Below are positions 24,680 to 32,028 of a stretch of DNA of 32,091 bases, piece by piece. Source of the stretch: Candidatus Raymondbacteria bacterium RIFOXYA2_FULL_49_16 (GTDB taxonomy: Bacteria; Fibrobacterota; OXYB2-FULL-49-7; XYB2-FULL-49-35); assembly GCA_001789205.1 (NCBI GenBank), contig MFYT01000063.1, forward strand, positions 40,497-72,587. The letters run 5' to 3'. Under the pieces are notes generated by a model that saw only the letters and a program-made list of their open reading frames with translations, was not told the origin of the DNA and did not search any database. A program made the translations under genes and the position numbers. Within the stretch, counting starts at the first letter, position 1; each line of letters opens with the position of its first letter.

Positions 24680-25704
24680 TAACCCCTGAATCCTTCTGTC
24701 ATTTTCCTTAATTCCTCCACCTTTGCCAAGGCTTTTCCAGAATCAATCGCTGATTCAGCAAGGGCAATTCCATCTTTTATTGATCCTGCCTTTTTACCCA
24801 CATAAAACGCCGCCGCCGCATTGAGCAGAACAATGTCACGGCATGGACCTTTTTCGCCTTTGAGCACGGAAAAAATGATCTTGCTGTTTGCGATAGAATC
24901 GCCGCCAAGAAAATCCTTGCGTGAAGCATGCGCCATGCCATAATCATCGGGAGTAATCTGATACCCCTTGAGATTTCCCTCGCGCACTTCAAAGACATGC
25001 GTAGGGCCTGTCAGGGTAATTTCGTCCAACCCATCGCATCCATGGACCACTAACGCGTGTTCTACCCCCAAATTGAGCAGCACACCAGCCATTTGTTCGG
25101 CAACAGCGCGGTCAAACACACCCAGAAGCTGTCCCTGGGCATTGGCAGGATTGGTTAGAGGGCCTAAAATATTGAAGATGGTCCTGATGCCAAGCTCTTT
25201 GCGCGGGCCAGCCGCGTACTTCATGGATGGATGAAACGAAGGGGCAAAAAGAAACCCTATGCCCGTGGTTTCAATGCAAGCCTGGACCTGTTCAGGAGTT
25301 AGTCCGATGAATATTCCCAGCGCTTCGAGCACATCAGCGCTACCGCTTTTGCTGGAGACCGACCTGTTCCCATGTTTGGCAACCGCAACACCTCCAGCTG
25401 CTGCGACAAAGGCTGCGGCAGTGGAAATGTTAAAGGTCTGTGAACCATCGCCGCCTGTGCCGCAAGTGTCGATGCAATACACCACCTTTGGAGAGATACG
25501 TGAGGCTTTTTCCCGCATGACACGCGCGCACCCGGTAATCTCCTCAATGGTCTCGCCTTTCATCCTGAGGGCCGTGACAAAACCCGCGATTTGCACTGGC
25601 GTGGCCTTGCCTTCCATAATGGATCGCATGGCTTCCATTGCTTCCTGTTCAGTCAGGTTTCTGTTTGAAACCAGCGTTTGTATTGCCTGCTGGATCATTA
25701 TCAC
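24679..25704 (-). CDS. trpD: Anthranilate phosphoribosyltransferase
   Basis: A 341-residue enzyme joining anthranilate and PRPP. The PRPP loop CGTGGDGSQTFN lies near 81-92, with KHGNRSVSSKSGSADVLEALG following, and the C-terminal HGCDGLDEIT helix is also present. It is a separate protein, not fused to TrpG. The frame may begin at GTG 25704 (overlapping the trpG stop as GTGA) or at ATG 25698; the ATG gives MIQQAIQTLV, which suits the family. Either way it is coupled to trpG. Confidence 0.96.
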   Translation of the reverse strand: MIMIQQAIQTLVSNRNLTEQEAMEAMRSIMEGKATPVQIAGFVTALRMKGETIEEITGCARVMREKASRISPKVVYCIDTCGTGGDGSQTFNISTAAAFVAAAGGVAVAKHGNRSVSSKSGSADVLEALGIFIGLTPEQVQACIETTGIGFLFAPSFHPSMKYAAGPRKELGIRTIFNILGPLTNPANAQGQLLGVFDRAVAEQMAGVLLNLGVEHALVVHGCDGLDEITLTGPTHVFEVREGNLKGYQITPDDYGMAHASRKDFLGGDSIANSKIIFSVLKGEKGPCRDIVLLNAAAAFYVGKKAGSIKDGIALAESAIDSGKALAKVEELRKMTEGFRG

Positions 25705-26276
25705 GCCTTTCTGATAGAGAGAAAATTCTTCAGGATTGTTTTGCCTTCAGGGGTCAAAATTGACTCAGGATGAAACTGAATGCCAAAAACAGGGTATTTC
25801 TTGTGCATTAATCCCATAATCTCGCCAGTAGCTGTTTCCGCGGTAATCGCAAAGCAGTCTGGCAAACCCTGTTTTTCAACAATAAGGGAATGGTACCTGC
25901 CGGCTAGTACTCGCGCGGACAACCCGGCAAACAGAGGGCACTCTGGAGAAACCGTGACATCAGAAGTTTTTCCATGCATGAGTTCGTTTGCATGGATCAC
26001 CTTGCCGCCATACGCCTCGCCAATTGCCTGGTGGCCAAGACAGACACCGAGGATTGGAAAATCGCTCCCCAACTTTTTGACCAGTTCTATTGAAATACCA
26101 GCGTCCTTGGGAAAACCAGGGCCAGGGGAAATAATAATATGAGACGGTTTCTTCTCTCGAATTTGGTCAATGGTAATTGCATCGTTTCTGAACACCTGGA
26201 TGTCCGGATTCATTTCCCCTACATATTGGTATAGATTGTAGGTGAAGGAATCGTAATTATCTATAAGAAGTATCAT
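25701..26276 (-). CDS. trpG: Anthranilate synthase component II (glutamine amidotransferase)
   Basis: A 191-residue class I glutaminase feeding ammonia to TrpE. Catalytic Cys79 is in GVCLGHQAI; His169 and Glu171 are in FHPES. The oxyanion segment ISPGPGFP is present. Its ATG overlaps the trpE stop as ATGA. As no separate pabA occurs beside pabBC, this subunit may also serve the PabB part, as TrpG/PabA does in Bacillus subtilis; that is inference. Confidence 0.95.
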   Translation of the reverse strand: MILLIDNYDSFTYNLYQYVGEMNPDIQVFRNDAITIDQIREKKPSHIIISPGPGFPKDAGISIELVKKLGSDFPILGVCLGHQAIGEAYGGKVIHANELMHGKTSDVTVSPECPLFAGLSARVLAGRYHSLIVEKQGLPDCFAITAETATGEIMGLMHKKYPVFGIQFHPESILTPEGKTILKNFLSIRKA

Positions 26277-27763
26277 TGTATTTCTCCCGCTTCGGCCAAT
26301 GCCTTGAGCAATGCCCTGGCTTTGTTAAGGGTTTCTTCGTACTCTGTCTCAGGCACCGAATCAGCCACAATGCCCGCGCCTGACTGCACATACGCCTTGT
26401 TGTTTTTGAATAGTATGGTTCTGATGGTGATGCAGCTGTCGAGATTGCCATTGAAACTCAGGTAGCCAATAGCGCCGCCGTATGTCCCCCGCTTGACGGT
26501 TTCCATCTCGTCGATGATCTCCATGGCTCTGATTTTTGGCGCTCCTGAGAGCGTTCCTGCGGGCAACACTGACATAAGCGCGTCAAACGGGGTTTTATCT
26601 TTCCTGAGCCTGCCGTTCACATTGGTAACAATGTGCATGACATGAGAGTAGCGTTCGACATGGAGTGGATCTTTTACCTGTACTGTGCCAAAATCGCATA
26701 CTCTGCCAAGATCGTTGCGCGAAAGGTCGACCAGCATGCGGTGTTCGGCAAGCTCCTTCTCATCAGCAAGTAGTTCCAGGGCAAGCGCATCGTCTTGTTC
26801 CGGGTTTTGCCCTCTCTTGCGCGTACCAGCAATAGGACATGTTTCAACCTTGCTGTCTTCAATTCTGGTCAGCATTTCAGGAGAAGCTCCAACTACATAA
26901 TAATTATTGAACTTAAGAAAGTACATATAAGGTGAAGGATTAAGTACCCGCAGTACACGATACACGTCAAAAGGGTCTTCTTTTGATTCAACGCACAGAC
27001 GCTGGGAAAGCACTACCTGGAAAATGTCTCCATTCCTGATATACTCTTTGGCCCTGGTAACGTTTGCGCAGAACTGTTCTTTGGAGACATTACTGGTATA
27101 TTCCTGCTTCCCAGCTCCCGATTTCTGAGGTCTGGCAGGCGAACCAGCCAGCGTGCCGCGCGTAGAGGTTATTTCATTATAAATTTCCATAATACGTTGC
27201 GCCGCAACATTGTATTGCTTCTGGATATCGGGCCCCATATGCATGTTTACAATAATATGCAGCTTTTGCTTGAAATGGTCGCAAACCAGGACTTCATCCG
27301 TGAACATAAAATGACTCTCAGGCAGCATGAGATCGTCTTTTGGCGTATTGGGTAGACATTCGTAGTATCGAATAAGGTCGTATCCGAAAAAGCCCACTGC
27401 GCCGCCATTGAACCGCGGCAGATCGGGTCCGCTTGGACTGCGGTATTTTTCCAGAATGCCGTGCAATGTTTCAACCGGATTGCCCTTCACTTCGCTGGTC
27501 ACGCCAGTGCGCTCATTCCTAATACGTGAAACACCCTGCCTGCTTTCTACGGTCAGGAAAGGGTTGCGGCCCAGGAACGAGTACCTACCCCACTTCTCTC
27601 CGCCCTCAACGCTTTCAAGCAGAAAACAATAATCGTTTTTCTGGAAGCGTTTGAACAGGGTAATAGGCGTTTCCATATCAGAATAGACTTCAAGGGAAAG
27701 GGGAACAACGCCGTACGACCCGGCATAGCAGGCCGCTTCTTCATATGTTGGTTTGATATTCAT
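26273..27763 (-). CDS. trpE: Anthranilate synthase component I
   Basis: A 496-residue chorismate-using enzyme for the first step of the tryptophan branch. The feedback motif LLES (48-51) suggests inhibition by tryptophan. Catalytic motifs include GDIFQVVLSQR, CPIAGTRKRGQ, LVDLSRNDLGRVC, PAGTLSGAPKIRAMEII and GGAIGYLSFNGNLDSCITIRT. I place the start at the ATG at 27763, with GGAG (CAGGAGAAAAAAG) just upstream; the frame runs 14 codons farther, into the attenuator stem. It is the first structural gene of the operon after the leader and terminator. Confidence 0.96.
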   Translation of the reverse strand: MNIKPTYEEAACYAGSYGVVPLSLEVYSDMETPITLFKRFQKNDYCFLLESVEGGEKWGRYSFLGRNPFLTVESRQGVSRIRNERTGVTSEVKGNPVETLHGILEKYRSPSGPDLPRFNGGAVGFFGYDLIRYYECLPNTPKDDLMLPESHFMFTDEVLVCDHFKQKLHIIVNMHMGPDIQKQYNVAAQRIMEIYNEITSTRGTLAGSPARPQKSGAGKQEYTSNVSKEQFCANVTRAKEYIRNGDIFQVVLSQRLCVESKEDPFDVYRVLRVLNPSPYMYFLKFNNYYVVGASPEMLTRIEDSKVETCPIAGTRKRGQNPEQDDALALELLADEKELAEHRMLVDLSRNDLGRVCDFGTVQVKDPLHVERYSHVMHIVTNVNGRLRKDKTPFDALMSVLPAGTLSGAPKIRAMEIIDEMETVKRGTYGGAIGYLSFNGNLDSCITIRTILFKNNKAYVQSGAGIVADSVPETEYEETLNKARALLKALAEAGEIQ

Positions 27764-27798
27764 CTTTTTTCTCCTGCATAGCTGTGTACAGACGCCAT

Positions 27799-27832
27799 AA
27801 AACACGAAACCCGCTCAATTGAGCGGGTTTCG
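27799..27832 (-). terminator. Attenuator terminator of the trp operon
   Basis: A perfect 28-nt palindrome (arms CGAAACCCGCTCAA and TTGAGCGGGTTTCG, 27805-27832) followed on the minus strand by TGTTTT. The 5' arm is segment 3 and the 3' arm segment 4 of the attenuator; it lies 36 bases before trpE. The core resembles the E. coli trp attenuator in stem content (GCCCGC...GCGGGC), an impression from memory. The T-run is interrupted, so termination may be partial. Confidence 0.82.
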
Positions 27833-27917
27833 ATATGTTCTGTTGCTATGCAAAATACAAGAACGCTATACCGTTTCCCGCCCAAGGCATGTTCTGCACC
27901 ATCGCCACCACGGGCGG
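27805..27917 (-). promoter_or_regulatory. trp attenuator RNA with alternative pairings
   Basis: Segment 1 (CCGCCC, 27912-27917) sits just before the Trp codons and pairs with GGGCGG (27878-27883). Segment 2 (TTGGGCGGG, 27877-27885) pairs over 9 bp, one of them G-U, with segment 3 (CCCGCTCAA, 27819-27827), the 5' arm of the terminator. Thus 1:2 permits the terminator and 2:3 blocks it. A ribosome stalled at TGG TGG CGA TGG (27899-27910) would cover segment 1 and free segment 2, giving read-through when tryptophan is scarce. All pairings were found by eye; energies were not computed. Confidence 0.82.
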
Positions 27918-27955
27918 CCGAAAGCATTACCAAGAATACGGTTGTTACTGTTCAC
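27866..27955 (-). CDS. trpL: trp leader peptide with tandem Trp codons
   Basis: A 29-residue ORF beginning GTG at 27955 and ending TAG at 27866. It carries Pro-Trp-Trp-Arg-Trp at residues 15-19 (three TGG codons in four). Trp is the rarest residue, so this cluster at exactly the right place relative to the alternative stems is strong evidence of a leader peptide. The start is the least certain point: no clear ribosome site precedes GTG, and an in-frame TTG lies at 27976. The predicted -10 box is so close that the mRNA might even be leaderless. Too short to be found by ordinary gene callers. Confidence 0.78.
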   Translation of the reverse strand: MNSNNRILGNAFGRPWWRWCRTCLGRETV

Positions 27956-27961
27956 GCTTAT

Positions 27962-27990
27962 AAAATATATAATCAACTGCGTTGTGTCCA
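27962..27990 (-). promoter_or_regulatory. Putative trp operon promoter
   Basis: TGGACA at 27985-27990, 17 bases, then TATTTT at 27962-27967, within an AT-rich run. Transcription would start close to the leader GTG. The fit is moderate and other registers (TATATT with 15-bp spacing) are possible, so the exact promoter is uncertain. Confidence 0.45.
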
Positions 27991-28030
27991 GGATTTTTTA
28001 ATAATGCCCTAAAACGCGGCCAGGATGTAC

Positions 28031-28075
28031 GGACGTTATTCTTCAAAAAAGGCATTCATTTGATGAATAACGCCC
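28031..28075. repeat. 46-bp family inverted repeat, copy D
   Basis: Arms GGACGTTATTC and GAATAACGCCC pair with one mismatch in a 45-bp unit preceded by GTAC and followed by CT, as in copies A-C. One stem pair has changed from C-G to T-A relative to copies B and C, with both sides altered, so the structure rather than the sequence seems kept. It lies between the trp promoter and the lipoprotein gene; the rest of 27991-28138 shows only AT-rich sequence. Confidence 0.7.
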
Positions 28076-28138
28076 CTCCAAAATACAAAACAGCTTTTTA
28101 TGGGAAAACAAGCCTGTAAAAACAGTATATTTTATACC

Positions 28139-28834
28139 ATGAAGACATTTATTGCCCTTGCATGCCTGGCCCTGCTTTCCGGGTGTTATACCCAGTTGAT
28201 GACCTATAGCGATGCCCGGCAGGCCTTTCAGCCCAACATACAGCAACCGGCTGACTCAACAGCGGACTCAATAAACACCGAAGCCACAGAAAATCAAGAC
28301 ACCAACACACCCGGAGTAACAAACCAGCAACAAGGATGCAACTGCTCTGAATTCGAGCGCATGCACGACCTCTGCTGGTGCATCTGCGACCGGTGCGGAA
28401 CGTATCATCGCTTTGGGTACCAGTACTGCCCGTCACGCTTTTATAATTCATACTGGGGATGGGATTATTACTACGAACACCCCTGGTGGTACAACAGCTA
28501 TTATCGCAGTTCCAGGGGATATTATGACAACCGCAACAGATATTATTCACACGACGATTATTACCACAACTATGGCTCCCCCTCCGCCCCTGCGGGTAGT
28601 TCTCTTCCCCGCACACAGGAAAAGCCAAAGAAAAACCGGGGCATGGTAGACCCTGTTCCGAGTTCATCGACGCTCAATAAGCCTGTGATTGAAAGTCCGC
28701 AGCCTGCTGCCCAGCAACCAGCCTCCCAAAGCAGCGGCAGCAACGGTGAATCTTCCTCTCCCCCTCCCAGCAAACCAGTCCAGACAAACACCAAGGATAA
28801 ACCTCAAAAAAACAGAGGACAGGTCGATGAATAA
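28139..28834 (+). CDS. Tyr/Cys-rich lipoprotein, unknown
   Basis: A 231-residue lipoprotein with lipobox LLSGC (lipidated Cys16). It has a Ser/Thr/Gln-rich spacer, a Cys cluster (GCNCSEFERMHDLCWCICDRCG, near residues 65-87), a long Tyr-rich stretch with many His, Trp and Asn residues (YNSYWGWDYYYEHPWWYNSY), and a Pro/Ser/Gln-rich tail. The tail carries a duplicated motif: KKNRGMVD and QKNRGQVD. The Cys cluster might bind metal. I use ATG 28139, not 28100, because it gives a normal lipoprotein signal; no ribosome site is evident. It overlaps the following outer-membrane protein gene by 8 bp, so the pair is likely one unit. Confidence 0.78.
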   Translation: MKTFIALACLALLSGCYTQLMTYSDARQAFQPNIQQPADSTADSINTEATENQDTNTPGVTNQQQGCNCSEFERMHDLCWCICDRCGTYHRFGYQYCPSRFYNSYWGWDYYYEHPWWYNSYYRSSRGYYDNRNRYYSHDDYYHNYGSPSAPAGSSLPRTQEKPKKNRGMVDPVPSSSTLNKPVIESPQPAAQQPASQSSGSNGESSSPPPSKPVQTNTKDKPQKNRGQVDE

Positions 28835-30011
28835 CAAACTGTTTTTATCAGCCGTTCTCGCTGCATGCATGTATTGCGCGCAGCCGACGCACAGCCAGGT
28901 TGTGGATGAGTCTGTTATCAGCGCTGATCAGACATATAGCGCGCGCGCTTTGGCCATGGGAGGCGCTTATACGGCCATTGCGTACGAATATTCCGCGCTT
29001 TACTGGAACCCCGCATGCCTTGCCGGGTTACGGCGAAATGAGATGCACCTTTCAATGGGCTACAACCGGAAGCAAAACAGCGCGAGCGACGCTGTGGGAT
29101 ATTCCGGGGAAAAAACAATATCACAAATCACCCTCAATTCCATTGGGTTTGCGCATCCTTTTGCGGTTTCGCAGGGCAGTTTTGTTTTTGCATTGGGCTA
29201 TTCACGGACAAAAGATTTTCTCGATATCCTGAGCATGACACGTAAAAATCCGAGCAACTTCCTGGACGCACAATCTGACGGCCATTTGTCCAATTGGGAA
29301 ATAGGGCTTGGAATCGATATCTCGGAAAACATCTCCTTTGGTGGTAAATTCTCACTAATAACCGGTGGCGAAGATTTTTCACAACAGACACTGTCCCTAA
29401 AGAAATCGAGCATAGATGACTATTTTGGCATTGGACTGGACGCTGGGCTCCAATTCCGGCTTTCTGATAAAATCGTCAGTGGGCTGAACATCGATTACAC
29501 TCCGTATCTGTTGGCGTCCCGGACATATACAGAGGAAGATGATAGCTTGGTCTATCGATATACCCCGGATACGACGGTATTTACCATGCCCCTGCGTTTC
29601 ACTTTTGGACTTGCCTACACTACGGTCCCGTTGACCGTATCGCTTGATGTGGGATACAAAAACTGGCAGGGTCTCAAAGTCGTTGTGAACAATGAATCAG
29701 TACAGTATGCTGATGATCTGCAGAATACGGTCAGGGTTGGGGCTGGTGTTGAATGGATACTCCCCTTCTTTCCCGCAAAGCTGAGAATCGGTTCGGGGTA
29801 TCAGCAGCAGCCCTATACCAAAATCAAACAGAATTCCATGCCCTTGTATTATACCGGCGGTCTGGGTTTTCTTGTGGACAGGGTGTTGTCAATTGATATT
29901 GGCGGTTGTTACAGCAGTATTGAAACGGAAAATGCCTACGCTAATACGTATAGGCTCCAGGAAACAATGACCACCTCACGCATGGTCCTTACCCTGGCTT
30001 ACCGGTTCTGA
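28827..30011 (+). CDS. PorV/FadL-like outer-membrane barrel protein
   Basis: A 394-residue protein with signal peptide MNNKLFLSAVLAACMYCAQPTHSQ. The start of the mature part, SARALAMGGAYTAIAYEYSALYWNPACLAG, is the hallmark of the PorV/UPF0164 and OMPP1/FadL-like barrel families. The rest consists of alternating strands ending in Phe (MVLTLAYRF), the usual barrel-assembly signal. It is probably a 14-strand barrel in the outer membrane; transport of hydrophobic compounds or a role in protein export is possible. ATG 28827 has AGAGGACAGG upstream and overlaps the lipoprotein gene. The frame continues 46 codons upstream without meaning. Confidence 0.85.
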   Translation: MNNKLFLSAVLAACMYCAQPTHSQVVDESVISADQTYSARALAMGGAYTAIAYEYSALYWNPACLAGLRRNEMHLSMGYNRKQNSASDAVGYSGEKTISQITLNSIGFAHPFAVSQGSFVFALGYSRTKDFLDILSMTRKNPSNFLDAQSDGHLSNWEIGLGIDISENISFGGKFSLITGGEDFSQQTLSLKKSSIDDYFGIGLDAGLQFRLSDKIVSGLNIDYTPYLLASRTYTEEDDSLVYRYTPDTTVFTMPLRFTFGLAYTTVPLTVSLDVGYKNWQGLKVVVNNESVQYADDLQNTVRVGAGVEWILPFFPAKLRIGSGYQQQPYTKIKQNSMPLYYTGGLGFLVDRVLSIDIGGCYSSIETENAYANTYRLQETMTTSRMVLTLAYRF

Positions 30012-30108
30012 AGTAGAAATAACAAAAAAAGAAAAATGTCTGGGACCAGAATCAAAGATCGTGGTGATGATGCGGCTCATAGCATCCTTCACCCATGCTG
30101 CCCTCCCC

Positions 30109-30240
30109 CTACCCCTCAAACTCCGCATTCTTGAACTTCAGCGTCTTGCAGTTCTCCCGCACCGCCCTTTGCGTGTGCTCGTCGAACCCCCCGGCATTAT
30201 CCGCACGGACCTCGACATGGATGGTCACGTTCGTACGCAT
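30109..30240 (-). pseudogene. C-terminal remnant of a DUF499-type ATPase
   Basis: The frame ends NVTIHVEVRADNAGGFDEHT then QRAVRENCKTLKFKNAEFEG before a stop at 30109. It resembles the closing segment of DUF499/Swt1-type anti-phage ATPases (beta strand, Gly-Phe-Asp, 'R-V-EN-TLKF..FE'). It reads in a different frame from the upstream DUF1156 piece, so the two are joined by deletion. Only about 40 codons survive. Region 30012-30108 before it shows nothing. Confidence 0.6.
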
Positions 30241-30541
30241 TTTCCGGTTCAGACCGCATCCATGCACCATACCGCCGGACATCCTCGGCCAACCCTGTCG
30301 CACCGGGCCATTCCTTGGAATGCTCGGTTTGTATATCGTCCTTGGGCAAAGGGCCGATAGGCGCGCGACCGGCAAATATAACCGCACGTGCGGCAGCAAG
30401 GGGTCGCCGCGCCCACCAGAGATGCAGACCACGCGGATGCGCACCAATTCCTGGCATTTTTTCATATGCAGCAGCCTCGTTTATGGCGTCCAGGGGTAGC
30501 GCGACTTCAATGAGCTTGCGGGGAGATTTAATTGTGTTCAA
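30241..30541 (-). pseudogene. N-terminal remnant of a DUF1156 DNA methylase
   Basis: The frame from TTG 30541 encodes PRKLIEVALPLDAINEAAAYEK then HLWWARRPLAAARAVIFA, the recognisable start of DUF1156-type adenine-specific methylases associated with phage defence. About 25 unrelated residues later it has GLAEDVRRYGAWMR, similar to a segment normally well downstream in the same family. So at least one internal deletion is present, then the frame shifts into the DUF499-type tail. The full protein would be about 900 residues; only about 100 remain. It cannot be active. Confidence 0.7.
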
Positions 30542-30623
30542 TTTCTTGTTCTTCCTGTTTACATTTTCTTATTATATAGCCATAACGCATTACATTCGTT
30601 ACTATTACAGAAAACACTAATCC

Positions 30624-30649
30624 CTACTAATTCATACTAAAATTAGTAG
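30624..30649. terminator. Hairpin after the Fic gene
   Basis: Perfect 9-bp arms CTACTAATT (30624-30632) and AATTAGTAG (30641-30649) with an 8-nt loop, starting two bases after the Fic stop codon. On the plus strand TTTT follows; on the minus strand the stem is preceded by AAAA but followed by GGATTAG, so it would stop plus-strand transcription more convincingly than the Fic transcript. It is AT-rich. Nothing else stands out in 30542-30623. Confidence 0.4.
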
Positions 30650-30651
30650 TT

Positions 30652-32028
30652 TTAGGCTTGTTCAGCCCTACTCACCTTTAATTTATGCGCAAGATCCTGT
30701 ACGGGATAAAAATTGAACGCAACACCTCTCTTTCTTCTTTCGAGAAACCCCATATTCACCAGTTCGTCTAAATCTGTGCGCGCGGTTTCATATACGATTT
30801 GGTTCGTGTTCATATGCGCCTTGATGGTATATTCGGCTTCCGGATGTCGCAGGGCATGGCTCAGCAGTGCCATCTGCCGGTGGTTTATCTCGTGCGACGA
30901 TTCCTTAAGCGCAGCCTCTGTTTGCTGGACAGACTGCCGTTGTTCTTCAATATACTGATGTAATTCCTTAATTGCCCGTTCGAGGATCGACAGATGATAC
31001 AGTATAAAATACGTCAGATCATTATCGTCGTTCTCTGTATATAGATAAGCCCTGCCGTATTTTGAGGGGCCCTTCCTGATTATCTGGGAAATGGAAAGAT
31101 ATTCGCAAAGCCAATATCCCTGTTTCATCATGGACCAATAGAACAACGCGCGCGCACATCTGCCATTACCATCAACGAACGGATGAACAAAAGCCAGCCA
31201 GAAATGCAGGATAATGGAACGGACCACAGGATGGATGAAAAATTCCTGCGTTTTTCCGTTTGCGAAATCACACATCTTCTGTATCCGGGCCTCTAATTCC
31301 CCGGCCGATGGTGGTGTGTGAAGTATCGCGCCTCCATCAGTATCATTTTCATAGACACGAACATCTTCATCCGCATTACGAAATCTTCCAGCAGCAGAAG
31401 GGTCGTCGAGTGTTTTATCCACAAGCATGCGATGCAGCTCAAATATCAACTCTTTTGTTAATGGCTGGCTTATCCGGTCCCTGATCAGCCGCATGGTATG
31501 ATAATTATTCATTATCATTTGTTCGCTTTTGTCCCGTGGTTTGCGGTCGTTCCGGATCATTTCCTTGGCGACCTTGCGGGTTGTGGTGGAACCTTCCAGC
31601 TGACTTGAGGTAATGGCTTCTTCTGTCAGAGAGTGAATCAGAAACCGTTCCTGTGTCTTGGGATCAACAGCTTCCCGGTCCAATATCTCAATGCGGCCAC
31701 CCGCATTCTGATCTACATGGTGAAGGTATTCGAGCGCTGGATCGGGCATTGTAAACCCAAAAGACCGTTTTCCGGAATCTTCCAATGGGACCATACGGAA
31801 CTGGCCAAATCGCGCATGTTTTATCGCAAGCCACCATTCCTTGTGGCTACTAAACCCTTTTGGGGGCTTTAGATATTGCAGTTTATGCCAATGAATATAG
31901 CGGCCATCGACTATCGGCGCTAAACGAGCTCCTAATACTCGCCTGGCCCCCTGATGAGACGCAACCACCTCTTGAAAGAGTTCTTTAAAATTAGGGGGGA
32001 GGTCAGGTTTTTGTCGAGTAGGCGTCAT
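30652..32028 (-). CDS. Fic family protein (AMPylator-type) with N-terminal inhibitory motif
   Basis: A 458-residue Fic protein. The active loop HPFVDGNGR at 282-290 is the canonical HPFx(D/E)GNGR motif that transfers AMP to hydroxyl side chains of target proteins. The inhibitory helix motif SSQLEG at 141-146 fits (S/T)xxxE(G/N), so the enzyme should be self-inhibited. Residues 1-130 contain an N-terminal region of the type found on long Fic proteins, and the C-terminus (about 400-458) looks like a winged helix (TDLDELVNMGFLERRKRGVAF). ATG at 32028 has AGGAG upstream (TAAGGAGATACT). It sits beside a decayed phage-defence locus, consistent with an accessory region; its target is unknown. Confidence 0.92.
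   Translation of the reverse strand: MTPTRQKPDLPPNFKELFQEVVASHQGARRVLGARLAPIVDGRYIHWHKLQYLKPPKGFSSHKEWWLAIKHARFGQFRMVPLEDSGKRSFGFTMPDPALEYLHHVDQNAGGRIEILDREAVDPKTQERFLIHSLTEEAITSSQLEGSTTTRKVAKEMIRNDRKPRDKSEQMIMNNYHTMRLIRDRISQPLTKELIFELHRMLVDKTLDDPSAAGRFRNADEDVRVYENDTDGGAILHTPPSAGELEARIQKMCDFANGKTQEFFIHPVVRSIILHFWLAFVHPFVDGNGRCARALFYWSMMKQGYWLCEYLSISQIIRKGPSKYGRAYLYTENDDNDLTYFILYHLSILERAIKELHQYIEEQRQSVQQTEAALKESSHEINHRQMALLSHALRHPEAEYTIKAHMNTNQIVYETARTDLDELVNMGFLERRKRGVAFNFYPVQDLAHKLKVSRAEQA

Noticed and set aside
27799-27832. Simple operon-separating terminator between trp and the lipoprotein gene
   Set aside because: The stem lies between the leader peptide and trpE on the same strand and has a competing upstream pairing, so an attenuator explains it better.
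27846-27902. Alternative leader ORF starting ATG at 27902 with one Trp codon
   Set aside because: It has a single Trp and is out of frame with the three-Trp run; the GTG frame fits the attenuation geometry better.
30061-30499. Plus-strand open frames over the defence remnant
   Set aside because: They are antisense to recognisable DUF1156-like and DUF499-like segments and carry no family signal themselves.
31910-31925. CTATCGGCGC inside the Fic gene as a third sigma-28 -10 box
   Set aside because: The required TTTA (TAAA on the minus strand) is absent 15 bases away.
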